Assembly (NCBI RefSeq): GCF_008364685.1
Contig: NZ_VTTL01000014.1
Coordinates: forward strand, 62,001 to 126,000
Reading direction: 5' to 3'
DNA: 64,000 nucleotides
From: Xanthobacter oligotrophicus
Lineage (GTDB): Bacteria; Pseudomonadota; Alphaproteobacteria; Rhizobiales; Xanthobacteraceae
The notes beneath the pieces are model-generated. The model was given only the letters and a program-made list of their open reading frames with translations, had not been told where the DNA came from and ran no database searches. Numbering within the stretch: the stretch's first letter is position 1; every line of letters starts with the position of its first letter. Shown here in pieces: positions 52,366-60,239 of the stretch. The position numbers were made by a program, and so were the translations under genes.

Positions 52366-53744
52366 TGGCCGCGAAGAAACAGATCCTGCTCAACGCCTTC
52401 AACATGAACTGCGTCGGGCACATCAACCACGGGCTCTGGACCCACCCGCGCGACCGCTCGCCCGACTACAACACCCTCGCCTATTGGACGGATCAGGCCA
52501 AGCTGCTGGAACGCGGGCTGTTCGACGGGCTCTTCATCGCCGACATCATCGGCGTTTACGACGTCTATGGCGGCGGCATCGACGTGACGGCGCGGGAAAG
52601 CGTGCAGCTTCCGGTGAACGACCCGATCCTGCTCGTCTCCGCCATGGCGGCGGTGACGCAGAACCTCGGCTTCGGCATCACGGTGAACGTGCACAACGAG
52701 GCGCCCTACACCTTCGCCCGGCGCTTCTCGACCCTCGACCATCTGACCCAGGGCCGCATCGGCTGGAACATCGTCACCGGCTATCTGGAGAGCGCCCATC
52801 GCGGCAAGGGCGACGGACAGCTTCCCGAGCATGACCGGCGCTATGACTATGCCGAGGAATATCTCGAGGTGCTGTACAAGCTCTGGGAGGGCAGCTGGGA
52901 CGACGATGCCGTCCGCCGCGACCGCGCCGCCCGCGTGTTCGCCGATGCGGCGAAGATCCGGCCTGTCGACCACCACGGCGAGTTCTTCGATATCGGCGGA
53001 TATCACCTCGCGGAGCCCTCGCTCCAGCGCACGCCAGTGCTCTACCAGGCCGGAACCTCGCTACGCGGCCGCGCCTTCGCGGGCCGGCATGCGGAATGCG
53101 TCTTCATCTCCGCCCGCGACAAGGCGACGGCGCGGACCGCCGTGCGCGCCATCCGCGCGGAGGCCGAGCGTGCCGGAAGGCGGCCCGAGGACGTCAAGGT
53201 TTTCGTGGGCATCGCCGTGGTGCCGGGCCGCACCAAGGCCGAGGCGGAGGAGAAGCGCGACGAGTACCTGCGCTATTCCAGCCCGGAGGCGGGGTTGGCC
53301 CATTTCTCCGCCACCACCGGCATCGATTTCGCCCGCTACGGGCTCGACACGCCCATTCCCTATGCCCCCGGCAACGCCATCCAGTCGGCGACGGCCGCTG
53401 CCGCCCAGAGGGGCCTCACCAAGCGCGACCTCCTGTCCGAACTCGCCCTCGGCGGGCGCTATGCAGCGATCACCGGAGACGGCCCAGCCATTGCGGACGA
53501 ACTGCAAAGCTGGATCGAGGAGGGCGAGGTCGACGGCTTCAACCTCACCCGCATCGTGGTGCCGGAGAGCTACGCGGATTTCATCGACATCGTGATCCCC
53601 GAGCTTCAGGACCGCGGCCTTTACAAGACCGCCTACGCGGAAGGCGCGCTGCGCCACAAGCTCTTTGGCCATGGCGACCGTCTGCCCGACCGCCACGCGG
53701 CCGGGGCGTTCCGGCCGGCCGCACGCCGCGCCGAGGCCGTGTGA
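52362..53744 (+). CDS. NtaA/SnaA/DszA-family FMN-dependent monooxygenase
   Basis: A 460-residue luciferase-like (LLM) monooxygenase. Typical parts of the NtaA/SnaA/DszA branch are QILLNAFNMNCVGHINHGLW, LERGLFDGLFIADIIGVYDV, FGITVNVHNEAPYTFARRFS and TLDHLTQGRIGWNIVTGYLE. DszA oxidises dibenzothiophene sulfone; other members act on nitrilotriacetate. With two SfnB-like partners and SsuD it probably cleaves a C-S bond of a sulfone. It starts inside the previous stop (ATGATG). Confidence 0.88.
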   Translation: MMAAKKQILLNAFNMNCVGHINHGLWTHPRDRSPDYNTLAYWTDQAKLLERGLFDGLFIADIIGVYDVYGGGIDVTARESVQLPVNDPILLVSAMAAVTQNLGFGITVNVHNEAPYTFARRFSTLDHLTQGRIGWNIVTGYLESAHRGKGDGQLPEHDRRYDYAEEYLEVLYKLWEGSWDDDAVRRDRAARVFADAAKIRPVDHHGEFFDIGGYHLAEPSLQRTPVLYQAGTSLRGRAFAGRHAECVFISARDKATARTAVRAIRAEAERAGRRPEDVKVFVGIAVVPGRTKAEAEEKRDEYLRYSSPEAGLAHFSATTGIDFARYGLDTPIPYAPGNAIQSATAAAAQRGLTKRDLLSELALGGRYAAITGDGPAIADELQSWIEEGEVDGFNLTRIVVPESYADFIDIVIPELQDRGLYKTAYAEGALRHKLFGHGDRLPDRHAAGAFRPAARRAEAV

Positions 53745-53756
53745 AAGGAAAGACCC

Positions 53757-54884
53757 ATGTCCTACGAAGTCTTCTGGTTCCTGCCGACCTCGGGCGACAC
53801 GCGCTATCTCGGCAAGTCGGATTTCGGCCGGGCCCCCACCAACGCCTACATGCGCCAGATCGCCGAGACCGCCGAGCGGCTGGGCTATGACGGGCTCCTG
53901 ATCCCGACCGGGGCAAGCTGCACCGACCCCTGGGTCACCGCCGCCTCGCTGGTGCCGGTGACGCGGCGGATCAAGCTTCTCGTCGCGCTCCGCACCTCGG
54001 TCACCGGACCCACGGCGGGCGCCCGGCAGGCGGCGGCGCTGGACGAGGCGCTCGGCGGGCGCCTCCTGCTCAATGTGGTTCCCGGCGGCGATGCGACGGA
54101 GCTTGCCGCCGACGGCGTGTTCCTCGCCCACGACCAGCGCTACGAGGCGGCGGACGAATATCTCTCCGTCTGGAAGCGGCTGCTCGCCGGCGAGAAGGTG
54201 GACTTCGCCGGCCGCCACATCCGGGTCGAGGGCGCCCAGAACTTCCACGATCCCGTCCAGAAGCCGTGGCCGCCGCTCTATTTCGGCGGCTCCTCGCCGG
54301 CCGCGCACGACCTCGCGGCCAAGCATGTGGATGCCTATCTGACCTGGGGCGAGCCGGTGGCGGCCGTCGCCGCCAAGATCGCCGACGTACGGGAGAAGGC
54401 GGCGCGGCAGGGGCGCACCGTGCGTTTCGGCGTGCGCCTCCATGTCATCGTGCGGGAGACCGAGAAGGAAGCCTGGGCCGACGCCGAACGGCTCATCAGC
54501 CACCTGACCGACGACGACATCGCCCGCGCCCAGGCCAACTATGCGCGGATGGATTCGGTGGGCCAATCGCAGATGACGGCGCTGCACCAGGGCCGGCGGG
54601 ACCGGCTCGTGGTCGGACCAAACCTCTGGGCGGGCGTTGGTCTCGTGCGCGGCGGCGCCGGCACCGCGCTGGTCGGATCGCCGGAACAGGTGGTCGAGCG
54701 GCTCGAGGAATACGCCGCGCTCGGGGTCGATACCTTCGTGCTCTCGGGCTATCCGCATCTCGAGGAGGCGATCCGCTTCGCGGAACTGGCTTTTCCGCTG
54801 ATCGCCGGCAAGGGGCCGGTGACGCTGCGCGATTCCGCCCAGACCGGCGGCGCCTTCGACATCCGCGCCACCGCGGCGAGCTGA
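53757..54884 (+). CDS. ssuD: FMNH2-dependent alkanesulfonate monooxygenase
   Basis: A 375-residue LLM flavin-dependent monooxygenase. SsuD marks include [15 protein letters not shown] at the start, [20 protein letters not shown] (with the Cys near the active site), [17 protein letters not shown] and [18 protein letters not shown]. It converts alkanesulfonates to aldehyde plus sulfite with FMNH2 and O2. GAAAGGAAAG precedes the ATG. Last gene of the SfnB-SfnB-DszA-SsuD operon, followed by two repeat elements. The Ssu-type importer genes lie 16 kb away on the same island, unlike the compact E. coli ssu operon. Confidence 0.92.
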   Translation: MSYEVFWFLPTSGDTRYLGKSDFGRAPTNAYMRQIAETAERLGYDGLLIPTGASCTDPWVTAASLVPVTRRIKLLVALRTSVTGPTAGARQAAALDEALGGRLLLNVVPGGDATELAADGVFLAHDQRYEAADEYLSVWKRLLAGEKVDFAGRHIRVEGAQNFHDPVQKPWPPLYFGGSSPAAHDLAAKHVDAYLTWGEPVAAVAAKIADVREKAARQGRTVRFGVRLHVIVRETEKEAWADAERLISHLTDDDIARAQANYARMDSVGQSQMTALHQGRRDRLVVGPNLWAGVGLVRGGAGTALVGSPEQVVERLEEYAALGVDTFVLSGYPHLEEAIRFAELAFPLIAGKGPVTLRDSAQTGGAFDIRATAAS

Positions 54885-54890
54885 CCTAAA

Positions 54891-54934
54891 GCATTTTCGA
54901 GCGAAGCGGATACCGGTTCGCGTGAAGAAAATGC
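54891..54934. repeat. Dispersed intergenic hairpin repeat, copy 2
   Basis: GCATTTTC (54891) and GAAAATGC (ending 54934) are perfect arms around GAGCGAAGCGGATACCGGTT and flanking bases. The central part matches the copy at 20937-20980. It lies six bases after ssuD and may double as a terminator. Similar elements are frequent between genes in Hyphomicrobiales. Confidence 0.75.
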
Positions 54935-54948
54935 GTCAAAGCAAGACT

Positions 54949-54992
54949 CTAGAGCGAATTCCGTGAGCCAAGGCGAGCGGAAAACGCTCTAG
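54949..54992. repeat. CTAGAGCG palindromic element
   Basis: CTAGAGCG (54949) and CGCTCTAG (ending 54992) flank a 28-base centre with AATTCCGTGAGCC. It directly follows the hairpin repeat and precedes the amidohydrolase gene by 18 bases, so the two form a composite element between ssuD and this gene. Confidence 0.6.
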
Positions 54993-55010
54993 CGATCCGC
55001 TGGAAAAATC

Positions 55011-55856
55011 ATGACCGTCATCGATCTGCGCTGCCGCCCGGCCTATCTCCACGACTTCTTCGGCGCCACGCCCGGTAGCCCGGAATTCGAGACCGCGCGG
55101 TGGCTGAACCGCCGCGTCGGCACCCGGGGGGACGATGCCCATTTCGTCCGCTCGCTGACCCAGGAGGGCTTCCTCGCCGAAATCCGCGATGCGGGCCTGT
55201 CGCGCGCCGTGGTGGTGGGGCGCCACACGCCCTCTCAGCACCTGCCGAACGATCGCATCCACGAGATCGTCTCCGGCCACGAGGCGCTGATCGGCATCGG
55301 CTCGGTGGATCCGGTGCTCCAGGGCGAACGGGGCGCCATAGAGGAGATCGAACGCGCGACGGGCGTGCTCGGGCTCAGGGGCATCGACATCGAGCCCGGC
55401 TTCGGCGCGCCGCCGCGCCATCCCGACGATCGCCTCTACTGGCCGATCTACGAGCGGCTGCAAGAGCTGGGCGTGCCCCTGTTCCTGATGACGGGCCCGA
55501 CGACGCCGGACCCCCGCTTCAACGATCCCGCCGGCGTGGCGGTGGTGGCGGCTGCCTTCCCGCGCCTCTCCATCGCTGTCTACCATGGCTATTGGCCACG
55601 GGTTCAGGAGATCATCGGCGTCGCGTTCCGTCACGCCAATGTCCACCTCATCCCGGACATGTATCTCTTCCAGCCGGGCCAGGACGCCTATGTGAAGGCG
55701 GCCAACAGCTTCCTCGCCGACCAGTTCCTGTTCGGCTCCTCCTATCCGTTCCGGCCGATCCGGCAATCCATCGACGACTACGCCGCCGCGGGGTTCCGCG
55801 ACGACGTTCTGGAGAGGGTGTTCCACACCAACGCCACGCGCCTGCTGCGGCTGTGA
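55011..55856 (+). CDS. Amidohydrolase 2-family metal-dependent hydrolase
   Basis: A 281-residue TIM-barrel hydrolase of the amidohydrolase 2 group (the ACMSD/LigI-like set). Features are VIDLRCRPAYLHDFFGATPG (a D-x-R in place of the usual D-x-H metal pair), GLRGIDIEPGFGAPPRHPDD, AVYHGYWPRVQEIIGVAF and FLFGSSYPFRPI near the end (usual Asp of GTDYP-type replaced by Ser). The altered metal residues may mean an unusual or metal-free active site. It lies downstream of ssuD after the repeats. It may act on the desulfurised carbon product. Confidence 0.75.
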   Translation: MTVIDLRCRPAYLHDFFGATPGSPEFETARWLNRRVGTRGDDAHFVRSLTQEGFLAEIRDAGLSRAVVVGRHTPSQHLPNDRIHEIVSGHEALIGIGSVDPVLQGERGAIEEIERATGVLGLRGIDIEPGFGAPPRHPDDRLYWPIYERLQELGVPLFLMTGPTTPDPRFNDPAGVAVVAAAFPRLSIAVYHGYWPRVQEIIGVAFRHANVHLIPDMYLFQPGQDAYVKAANSFLADQFLFGSSYPFRPIRQSIDDYAAAGFRDDVLERVFHTNATRLLRL

Positions 55857-55857
55857 A

Positions 55858-55894
55858 ACCAATGGCCCGTGAGCTTGGCTCATGGGCCATTGGT
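55858..55894. terminator. Strong bidirectional terminator after amidohydrolase gene
   Basis: ACCAATGGCCCGTGAGC and GCTCATGGGCCATTGGT pair over 17 bases with one wobble and a TTG loop, starting two bases after the amidohydrolase stop. It also stands downstream of the convergent jetC gene. Confidence 0.8.
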
Positions 55895-56083
55895 CAAGCC
55901 CGCGCGGCGCTTGAGCGTCACCCACTCGGCATCGGTCGAAGACCGAGGCCGATGGTATGAGAGACCCTCGCCGCGACCCCTGACCTCGATCTCCGTCAAG
56001 GCCGAGGGCCGTCTCGTGCCGGTCGAGAAGATGGTTCAGGGCCTTGCGCACTGCCGGCAGCATCTCCGCCTCACTACGTCGCC
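55895..56083 (-). other. Region 3' of jetC where jetD would be expected; short unrecognised fragment
   Basis: On the minus strand after the jetC stop, two frames look weakly protein-like: MLPAVRKALNHLLDRHETAL (from about 56063) and, in another frame, SSTDAEWVTLKRRAGLTNGP ending at a TGA at 55880-55882 inside the terminator. They could be the remains of one decayed gene. I see no Toprim or DUF2220/DUF3322 motif that would identify JetD. Confidence 0.3.
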
Positions 56084-59000
56084 TTACTGGGCCGCTTCGA
56101 GACTTTGCGCGACCTCGTCGCGGCTGAGGCGCGCCGGATCGATGGCCGCCAGCTCCCGGCGGGTGCGCTCCTTGATCACGTCGGCCATGGCGAAGGACTG
56201 GTCGTTGCTGCGCCACACATCGACGATGGTGTGGGCATAGCGCTCCATGGAGCGCCGGCCGCCGTCAGGGCCGCAGACGAGGAGTTGAAGGCCCAGTTCC
56301 TGGCTGAACGCGACCATCTGCAGCCGCACCTTCTCGTCGAGCTTGGAGAAGGCCTCGTCGAAGGCCGCGAGGCACAGGCCATCCACATCCTCGCCGTTGC
56401 GTGCGCGGGCCCCGCCGTAATAGACCGAGGACAGCGCGGACAGCAGGGCCACGTAATAGGGCGTCTGCGTCTCCCCGCCGGAGGCCGTGCCCTTGCGCGC
56501 CGCCCACGACACCGTCCGGTTGGAAGCAACGTCGGTGATCTCCAGCTCGAACTTGAAGTAGCGCCGGTAGTCCTCGTAGGCCTCGATGTCGATGTCGTCA
56601 TCCAGCAGCACGTTCTCGACGATACGCATGTCCTCGGCGAAGGGGTTGTCATCGTCGATGGCACCCCGGAAAAGAGGCATGCTGCCGGCCTCCCGCTCCA
56701 GCTCCTTCTGCTTGTCCACGATGCGGTGGAACGCCTCGTAGCCCGGTGCCTGGCTGCTTCTGAACGTGTAGCGCTCGCCGAGGAATTCGTAGCGCCTGAG
56801 CACGTCGCGGATGGCGCGCAGCTCTTCCTCCACCCCGGCGAAGCGGGCGATCAGCACGTTGACGAAGCTGTTGCGGAAGATGTCGTTGGTCTTCGCGCGG
56901 GCCTCCTCCAGTTCGCGGCGATAGGTGACGAGGGTTTCGTTCTCGATCTCCTCCGCCAGTTGCTGCGCCCAGGGACGGATATCTTTTTCGAGATCCGGCC
57001 GCGGGCCGAACTGCTCGCTCTGCTTCAGCGCGGAAAGGCAGGCGCGCGCTTCTTCGGCGCAGTCCCGTTCCAGCTCGACGATCTCATCCCTTGCATCATC
57101 CGCCGCCGCCTGCGCAGCTTTCTCCAGAGCCGACAGGGACTTCGATGCAGCGAGGCCCGCCACGTAGGCCTTCATCGGCTCCACCACCAGATGCCGGCGC
57201 ATGTCGGAGCGGCAGCGGTCGCGAACAAACTTCGCATGCAGGTAGGAACCAACCGCCTGGGGGCCATTGCCGAGCGTTGCCTTGGCGATGCTCGCTGCCG
57301 CATGAAGCTGGTCCACCTCCTTGCGAAGCGCCTGCTTTTCCTCGGTGGAGTCCTTCAGCGCCTGTGCGAGGAAGGCGATGTCCGCGTCGAGCCCGCCAAC
57401 ATCGGCGTCGGCGAGGCGGTCGATCTCGTCCTGCGCCTCCCTGCGGCGGGCAAGGAGCGCCGCAACCTCGGCCGATCCGGTCGCGAAGGGCGCCGCCGGC
57501 CCGTCCGCGCCGGCATGGGCGGCGAGCCAGCGCAGCAACGCCTCCACCGTCTCCAGATGGCGCCGCTCCGCCTCGGCGGTGGACTGCGCGGCCTTGAGTT
57601 CCCCCGCAAGCGCGGCGAGCCGCTCCCCTGCCGCCCGCGCGGCGCTCTCCAGCGCACGGGACCCGATCTTGAGGCCGCCGTGGGGCTCCCGCACGTCGAT
57701 GGCGACGCCGTCGTCATAGGTGCCGTCGGCCAGGATCCAGCGGCCCTGGCGGTCGAAATCCGTCTTCGAAGCGGCAAGCCCCACGCGCCCGGTGCGATGG
57801 ACGACATAGGCCATGGCGAGCGGGTCAGAGCCAGAGAAGACGCTGGCCAGCATGCCGCGCTGCGGCCGGTGATCCATGGTCTGGAGCTTGCGGGTGTTGG
57901 CGATGCGCGCGCCCCGGAAGTCAAACCGCTCCCGCGAGCGGATGTCGATGGCCTCGTGGCAATGGGCGGGTGAAACGAAGATGGCCTCGCGATCGGCGCC
58001 GAGAAAGCCCTCGGCGGCGAACCGCCAGTCGTCGTCCACGATATCGACCAGCTCGGCGAGGACGCGCGGACCCATACCAGCCGCGCGCAGCCGGCGCATC
58101 ATGGCCTCCACCTGGGGGCTCAGCGAGATGCGGCCGGCCTGCGCCTCGCTGACGATGCGCTCCAGATCCCGGCGCTCCGCCTGCAGCCGCCCGAGGCGCG
58201 CGGCCGCATCCGCATGGCGTCCGGCGACGACGTCGCGCAAGTGCGGCGCCATGGAGCCCACCTCGGCTGCGATGGCATCAAGGCGTTCGGGAGCCGATGA
58301 CATGGCGTTGCGGTCGAGACCGCCGGGCAACAAAGCGGCGGCGTCCCGCGCCAGCATCTTCAGCGTGCCGAAGACCGCATCGCCCTCGGGGATCTGCGCC
58401 ACCTCCTCCAGCCGGGACAGGAGCCGGCCGCCGCCCTCCGGCCCGAAGAGCGGCCGGCGGATGGCATCGACCTCACCGTCGATCAGCGCCATGTCTTTGC
58501 GCAGCAACTCCTGGCGGTCCATGGAAAGGGCTTCGCGCCGCCGCATGCGGGCCTCGTTCAGCTCTTCATTGATCCGCCCGATCTCGGCTTCGCACTGCGT
58601 CTCCTCCCGCAGCTTGTCCCGGTGCTTTTTCGAAACCGCGGCATGTTTGCGCCGGGTATCGATATACGCCCTCAGCGCCGCGGAGATGCGGGCGCGCAGC
58701 ACGATCCACATCTCCCGGTCGAGGTCCTCCCGTGCGATGCGCAGTTCGTCGAGGTGCCCCAACAGGTGATTGAGAGCCGCGAGGTTGCCGGACAGCTCCT
58801 TCACCTGCTCGGCCGCGTCCCGGTAGAGCTGGATCGAACGACGGAGCGCGCTCACCTGGATCGGCCGGTCCTCCAGCAGGTAGGTGCGCACGAACTCGTC
58901 CGCACTCGCCATCTCCTTGAAGGTGATCGCGTTTATGAGGTTGCGGATGTAGGGGCCGGCGAGCGCCGAACGGCGCCGCGCAAACAGCACGTAGGTGTAT

Positions 59001-59569
59001 TCGCGCACGAACTCCTTTGCCGTATCCCGCCATTCGTCGAGCCGGCCGCCGGCCTTCTCCACCAGATCCTTGATGCGGGCGCGATTTTCGGCCCAGGGCG
59101 CGACGACGACTGAGCCGTCAGGCCCGGGGACCACCATGTCGGAGGCCGTCAGCTCGCATCCCGTCGCCACGAAGCGCGTCGCAACGTGGACCGAGCTCTC
59201 GGACACCTTTGCCTCCAGCGCCACCCCCAGGGTCACGGACGGCTTCACGCCCTTCGGATCGCGAAAGACGACGAGGATGTAGGAGCTGGAGGCCTGCCGC
59301 AGCACGCCGTCCACATCGCTCGACAGGCGCCCGAGGCAATAGGCCTGCACCGTCCGGCGGTGCGTGCCGCGGCCACCCTTCTCGGCCGCGACGCGGTTGA
59401 GATCCATCTGTCCCTGGTCGCAGCCGGTCATCACCGTCTGGAGCGCGTCGAGCAGCGTGCTCTTGCCGCTCTTGTTCTCGCCGCTGATGCCGATGACGGG
59501 CCCTGTCAGGGGAATGTCCATGAGGGGAAACAGGTGCCAATTGACGAGGCCCATATGCACGAGATGCAT
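56084..59569 (-). CDS. jetC: JetC/MksB-like SMC ATPase of a Wadjet/MksBEF-type complex
   Basis: A 1161-residue SMC-like ATPase. Walker A is GENKSGKST (30-38), the signature ASGGETQTPYYVALL is at about 1030, and Walker B LCLAAFDEAFSKLDE follows near 1065. Long charged coiled coils fill about 220-560 and 690-930, with a hinge-like globular part between them. This is the JetC/MksB/MukB layout. It starts one base after the jetB stop (TGA-C-ATG at 59569). JetABC form a condensin-like loop extruder; in Wadjet, JetD then cuts small circular DNA. No jetD follows here. Confidence 0.88.
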   Translation of the reverse strand: MHLVHMGLVNWHLFPLMDIPLTGPVIGISGENKSGKSTLLDALQTVMTGCDQGQMDLNRVAAEKGGRGTHRRTVQAYCLGRLSSDVDGVLRQASSSYILVVFRDPKGVKPSVTLGVALEAKVSESSVHVATRFVATGCELTASDMVVPGPDGSVVVAPWAENRARIKDLVEKAGGRLDEWRDTAKEFVREYTYVLFARRRSALAGPYIRNLINAITFKEMASADEFVRTYLLEDRPIQVSALRRSIQLYRDAAEQVKELSGNLAALNHLLGHLDELRIAREDLDREMWIVLRARISAALRAYIDTRRKHAAVSKKHRDKLREETQCEAEIGRINEELNEARMRRREALSMDRQELLRKDMALIDGEVDAIRRPLFGPEGGGRLLSRLEEVAQIPEGDAVFGTLKMLARDAAALLPGGLDRNAMSSAPERLDAIAAEVGSMAPHLRDVVAGRHADAAARLGRLQAERRDLERIVSEAQAGRISLSPQVEAMMRRLRAAGMGPRVLAELVDIVDDDWRFAAEGFLGADREAIFVSPAHCHEAIDIRSRERFDFRGARIANTRKLQTMDHRPQRGMLASVFSGSDPLAMAYVVHRTGRVGLAASKTDFDRQGRWILADGTYDDGVAIDVREPHGGLKIGSRALESAARAAGERLAALAGELKAAQSTAEAERRHLETVEALLRWLAAHAGADGPAAPFATGSAEVAALLARRREAQDEIDRLADADVGGLDADIAFLAQALKDSTEEKQALRKEVDQLHAAASIAKATLGNGPQAVGSYLHAKFVRDRCRSDMRRHLVVEPMKAYVAGLAASKSLSALEKAAQAAADDARDEIVELERDCAEEARACLSALKQSEQFGPRPDLEKDIRPWAQQLAEEIENETLVTYRRELEEARAKTNDIFRNSFVNVLIARFAGVEEELRAIRDVLRRYEFLGERYTFRSSQAPGYEAFHRIVDKQKELEREAGSMPLFRGAIDDDNPFAEDMRIVENVLLDDDIDIEAYEDYRRYFKFELEITDVASNRTVSWAARKGTASGGETQTPYYVALLSALSSVYYGGARARNGEDVDGLCLAAFDEAFSKLDEKVRLQMVAFSQELGLQLLVCGPDGGRRSMERYAHTIVDVWRSNDQSFAMADVIKERTRRELAAIDPARLSRDEVAQSLEAAQ

Positions 59570-59570
59570 G

Positions 59571-60239
59571 TCAGCCGGCCTCCCTTTCGTCCGCGTCCGG
59601 CGCCTGCGCACCTGAGGCGGCCTCCTCCTCCCGCCTCAAGGCGAGGTCCTCCCCGTCGAGATAATTGGCAAGGCGCATCAGCGCGTCCTCCCCGGCGAGG
59701 AAGCGGACGAAGGGGCGAATCAGCATGGGCGCATCCCCGGCCTCGGGATCGAACGGCCCCACCGAGACGATCTCTTTCGGCTCGAACTCGCTCTTCAGGA
59801 TGTCGAGGAAGCGGTCGACATCGAGGGCGGGCCCCTTGCCGGCGATCAGCTTTTCCTCGAGTTGTTCCCACACCGCGGTCACGCCGGTGACCGCATTGGC
59901 ACGGGCGTCCACCTCGCCGCTCTCCATCGACCGTTGCCAGTGCAGCGCCAGCGCCAGCAGCACCAGCGTGTTGGTGGGCGACATCTTCCGCACCACGGCC
60001 TCGTCGGGGCGCGGCAGGATGCCGTACCAGCCCTCCTCGTCATTGAACTGGAAGTCGTATCCCGCAAGGTCGAAATGCGCCCGCACAACCTCGCGCAGGC
60101 GGGGATTGTCGAACACCCGGCGGACCGCGCCCGCGCCGACGGAAACCAGGAAGAACTGCCTGTGCATCAGATGGTGGATGGCGCGCCTCACGTCCGCGAG
60201 GCGCTCCGGGGAGAGATCGCGCAGGGTCTCATGCAGCAT
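59571..60239 (-). CDS. jetB: JetB/MksE-like subunit (DUF4194 type)
   Basis: A 222-residue winged-helix-type (KITE) protein. The N-terminal LSPERLADVRRAIHHLMHRQ and central FNDEEGWYGILPRPDEAVVR, MSPTNTLVLLALALHW segments resemble DUF4194/JetB proteins. The ATG at 60239 overlaps the jetA stop by 11 bases. It should bind the kleisin-like JetA and link it to JetC heads. The C-terminus is short and acidic (SGAQAPDADEREAG), fitting a flexible tail. Confidence 0.82.
   Translation of the reverse strand: MLHETLRDLSPERLADVRRAIHHLMHRQFFLVSVGAGAVRRVFDNPRLREVVRAHFDLAGYDFQFNDEEGWYGILPRPDEAVVRKMSPTNTLVLLALALHWQRSMESGEVDARANAVTGVTAVWEQLEEKLIAGKGPALDVDRFLDILKSEFEPKEIVSVGPFDPEAGDAPMLIRPFVRFLAGEDALMRLANYLDGEDLALRREEEAASGAQAPDADEREAG

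Noticed and set aside
54936-56216. Long minus-strand open frame (426 codons) covering the amidohydrolase gene and the end of jetC, as a candidate jetD
   Set aside because: Most of it is the complement of the clear amidohydrolase gene, it is arginine- and histidine-rich without JetD motifs, and it runs through a terminator stem.
56105-57973. 622-codon plus-strand open frame opposite jetC
   Set aside because: Antisense shadow; no protein-like motif, while the jetC frame has Walker A, signature and Walker B.
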